This document shows, piece by piece, positions 63,253-64,000 of a stretch of 64,000 nucleotides of DNA. The stretch's first letter is position 1. Each line of letters starts with the position of its first letter. The translations under genes were made by a program, and so were the position numbers. Source of the DNA: Nitrospirales bacterium (lineage in GTDB: Bacteria; Nitrospirota; Nitrospiria; Nitrospirales; UBA8639); the NCBI GenBank assembly GCA_029261295.1, contig JAJDBP010000031.1:124001-188000 (forward strand), written 5' to 3'. Under the pieces are notes generated by a model, which saw only the letters and a program-made list of their open reading frames with translations, searched no databases and was not told where the DNA came from.

Positions 63253-63630
63253 ATGAAAAAAGGGCAATCTCGTAATTTAGATGTTGTGGTTGCGGAAAAG
63301 AATAATGAGGACCGTCTTTCCTTATGCAGTTTAGTCGCCGGGTTGAATTGCGTGCCCATTCCAACCGACTCGGGCTTGGACACAATGAGGGCAATTAAAC
63401 AGGGACAGGTCGCCCTTGTGTTGTTGTCCGTTGATTTTGCATTGCCCGCTGGAGAGAACGTTCTTCATGAAATTCGACAAGTCGCTCCTTCGCTGCCGGT
63501 TATTATGATGAGTGGAGTCATGGCTCCGACTTTGCTCAGGCGGCTAGGTGACCGTGGGGCTCAAGGCTTCTTGGTGAAACCAATACAACGGGACCAGCTG
63601 GCGATCACCTTGTTCCGGTATCTTTTGTAA
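63253..63630 (+). CDS. receiver-like domain protein lacking the phospho-acceptor Asp
   Basis: 125 residues, a stand-alone CheY-like fold. Strand 1 is DVVVAEKNNEDRLSL, strand 3 VALVLLSVDFALPAGENVL, strand 4 PVIMMSGVMAP and strand 5 GFLVKPIQRDQ with the conserved Lys. The position that normally holds the phosphorylated Asp (LLD-) is Ser (LLS), and the usual acidic pair at the N-terminus is reduced (AEKNNED). It may work without phosphorylation. No output domain. No good ribosome site is visible; ATG at 63253 follows an in-frame TTG. Confidence 0.72.
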   Translation: MKKGQSRNLDVVVAEKNNEDRLSLCSLVAGLNCVPIPTDSGLDTMRAIKQGQVALVLLSVDFALPAGENVLHEIRQVAPSLPVIMMSGVMAPTLLRRLGDRGAQGFLVKPIQRDQLAITLFRYLL

Positions 63631-63668
63631 TTTTGGAAATGAGGATAACGAAATGTTTGAACACGGGA

Positions 63669-63719
63669 GGCAACACCTTCAACAACTGAGCTATCAGGGT
63701 GTTGCCCGGCCGTCGATAG
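63669..63719 (+). other. candidate pseudoknot upstream of secreted protein
   Basis: GGCAACACC (63669-63677) pairs with GGTGTTGCC (63698-63706), nine perfect pairs. The 20-base loop contains CTATC (63691-63695), which can pair with GATAG (63715-63719) just after the stem, giving an H-type pseudoknot. A short CCATGA/TCATGG repeat follows. It lies between the receiver gene and the next gene; could be a terminator or a leader structure. Pairing is by eye. Confidence 0.4.
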
Positions 63720-63781
63720 TAGCCCATGATTTCATGGTTGGGTTCTTGTAACTATTATTTATTTTTATGAGAAGGTGTTGT

Positions 63782-64000
63782 ATGAATCACTTTTTGCGTT
63801 CAAAGTGTATCTTGTTTGTCATTTCCTTCGGTTGGGTTTGGGTGATGTTGTCGCCAGCCGCTGGCGCAGAGTCCTCATCTTCTACATCTTCTCCAACTCA
63901 ATCGACCGGGGGAAAAATAGAATCTTCTGATGTGTTTCCTAGCCCCGAGGTTCATTGGCGGGCTCATGCTCAAGCGGAAGATCTGTTTAAGACTTGGAAC
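63782..64000 (+). CDS. secreted protein (partial, runs off right edge)
   Basis: 73 codons visible. ATG at 63782 has AGAAGGTG just before it. The first ~30 residues are a signal peptide (SKCILFVISFGWVWVMLSPA, cleavage near AGA). The mature part opens with a Ser/Thr-rich low-complexity stretch and then DVFPSPEVHWRAHAQ. Too little remains to name a family. Confidence 0.7.
   Translation, partial: MNHFLRSKCILFVISFGWVWVMLSPAAGAESSSSTSSPTQSTGGKIESSDVFPSPEVHWRAHAQAEDLFKTWN

Overview
The window looks like chromosomal DNA of a Gram-negative, moderate-GC bacterium. Outer-membrane lipoproteins, a Pal/OmpA protein, AMIN-type amidase, KDO phosphatase and a copper nitrite reductase of the short nitrifier-like type all fit this. 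Gene content (nirK, class I FbaB aldolase, a GldA/GldF/GldG/DUF4340 operon, a complete glycogen/trehalose set, two MgtE-type genes) is most like Nitrospirota, perhaps a Nitrospira-like nitrite oxidiser. This taxonomic call is an inference from gene content; there is no rRNA gene here to test it. No tRNA, rRNA, CRISPR array, transposase or integrase was seen.

Layout. 1-4.8 kb: a SulP anion transporter cut by the left edge, a two-CBS protein, small unknown proteins, a DsbA-like thiol oxidoreductase and a cupin. 4.8-5.9 kb: nirK with a Crp/Fnr-like palindrome upstream. 6.2-12.2 kb: a tightly overlapping accessory operon encoding a TIR protein, a MoxR-type AAA+ ATPase, a vWA protein and an 853-residue protein with two TIR/nucleoside-deoxyribosyltransferase-like segments and a C-terminal macro domain. 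This looks like a conflict (defence) system centred on NAD/ADP-ribose chemistry and is the best candidate for a little-described system. 12.8-20.5 kb: a Crp/Fnr regulator, transketolase and a GldA/F/G-DUF4340 export operon. 20.6-24.0 kb: envelope lipoproteins and an ElyC/DUF218 protein. 24.2-32.2 kb: kdsC, manC, phosphomannomutase, PIN-TRAM protein, ispD, ispF, cysE and fbaB. 32.3-39.7 kb: glutamate dehydrogenase, truA, amidase, NYN protein, TatD, PAP2 and a CDF metal exporter.

39.8-55 kb is a glycogen/trehalose block: glgC-treY on the minus strand, glgB, treZ, glgX and malQ around it, with small YtxH-type membrane proteins at both ends. Together these make ADP-glucose, branch and debranch alpha-glucan and convert it to trehalose; glycogen synthase (glgA) and phosphorylase are not in the window. 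55-61 kb: an MscS-like membrane protein, a soluble MgtE-like regulator, full MgtE, a coiled-coil CBS protein and a DegP/HtrA protease.

61-64 kb holds a second unusual locus: a small secreted protein with three near-identical 11-residue YDVEQDE-WHG repeats, preceded by three tandem hairpins and followed by a strong terminator; then a NhaR-like LysR regulator divergent from a receiver-like protein that lacks the phospho-acceptor Asp. A 46-bp AT-rich element (36/46 identical, ungapped) occurs both upstream of the repeat protein and between the LysR and receiver genes, suggesting one regulatory unit.
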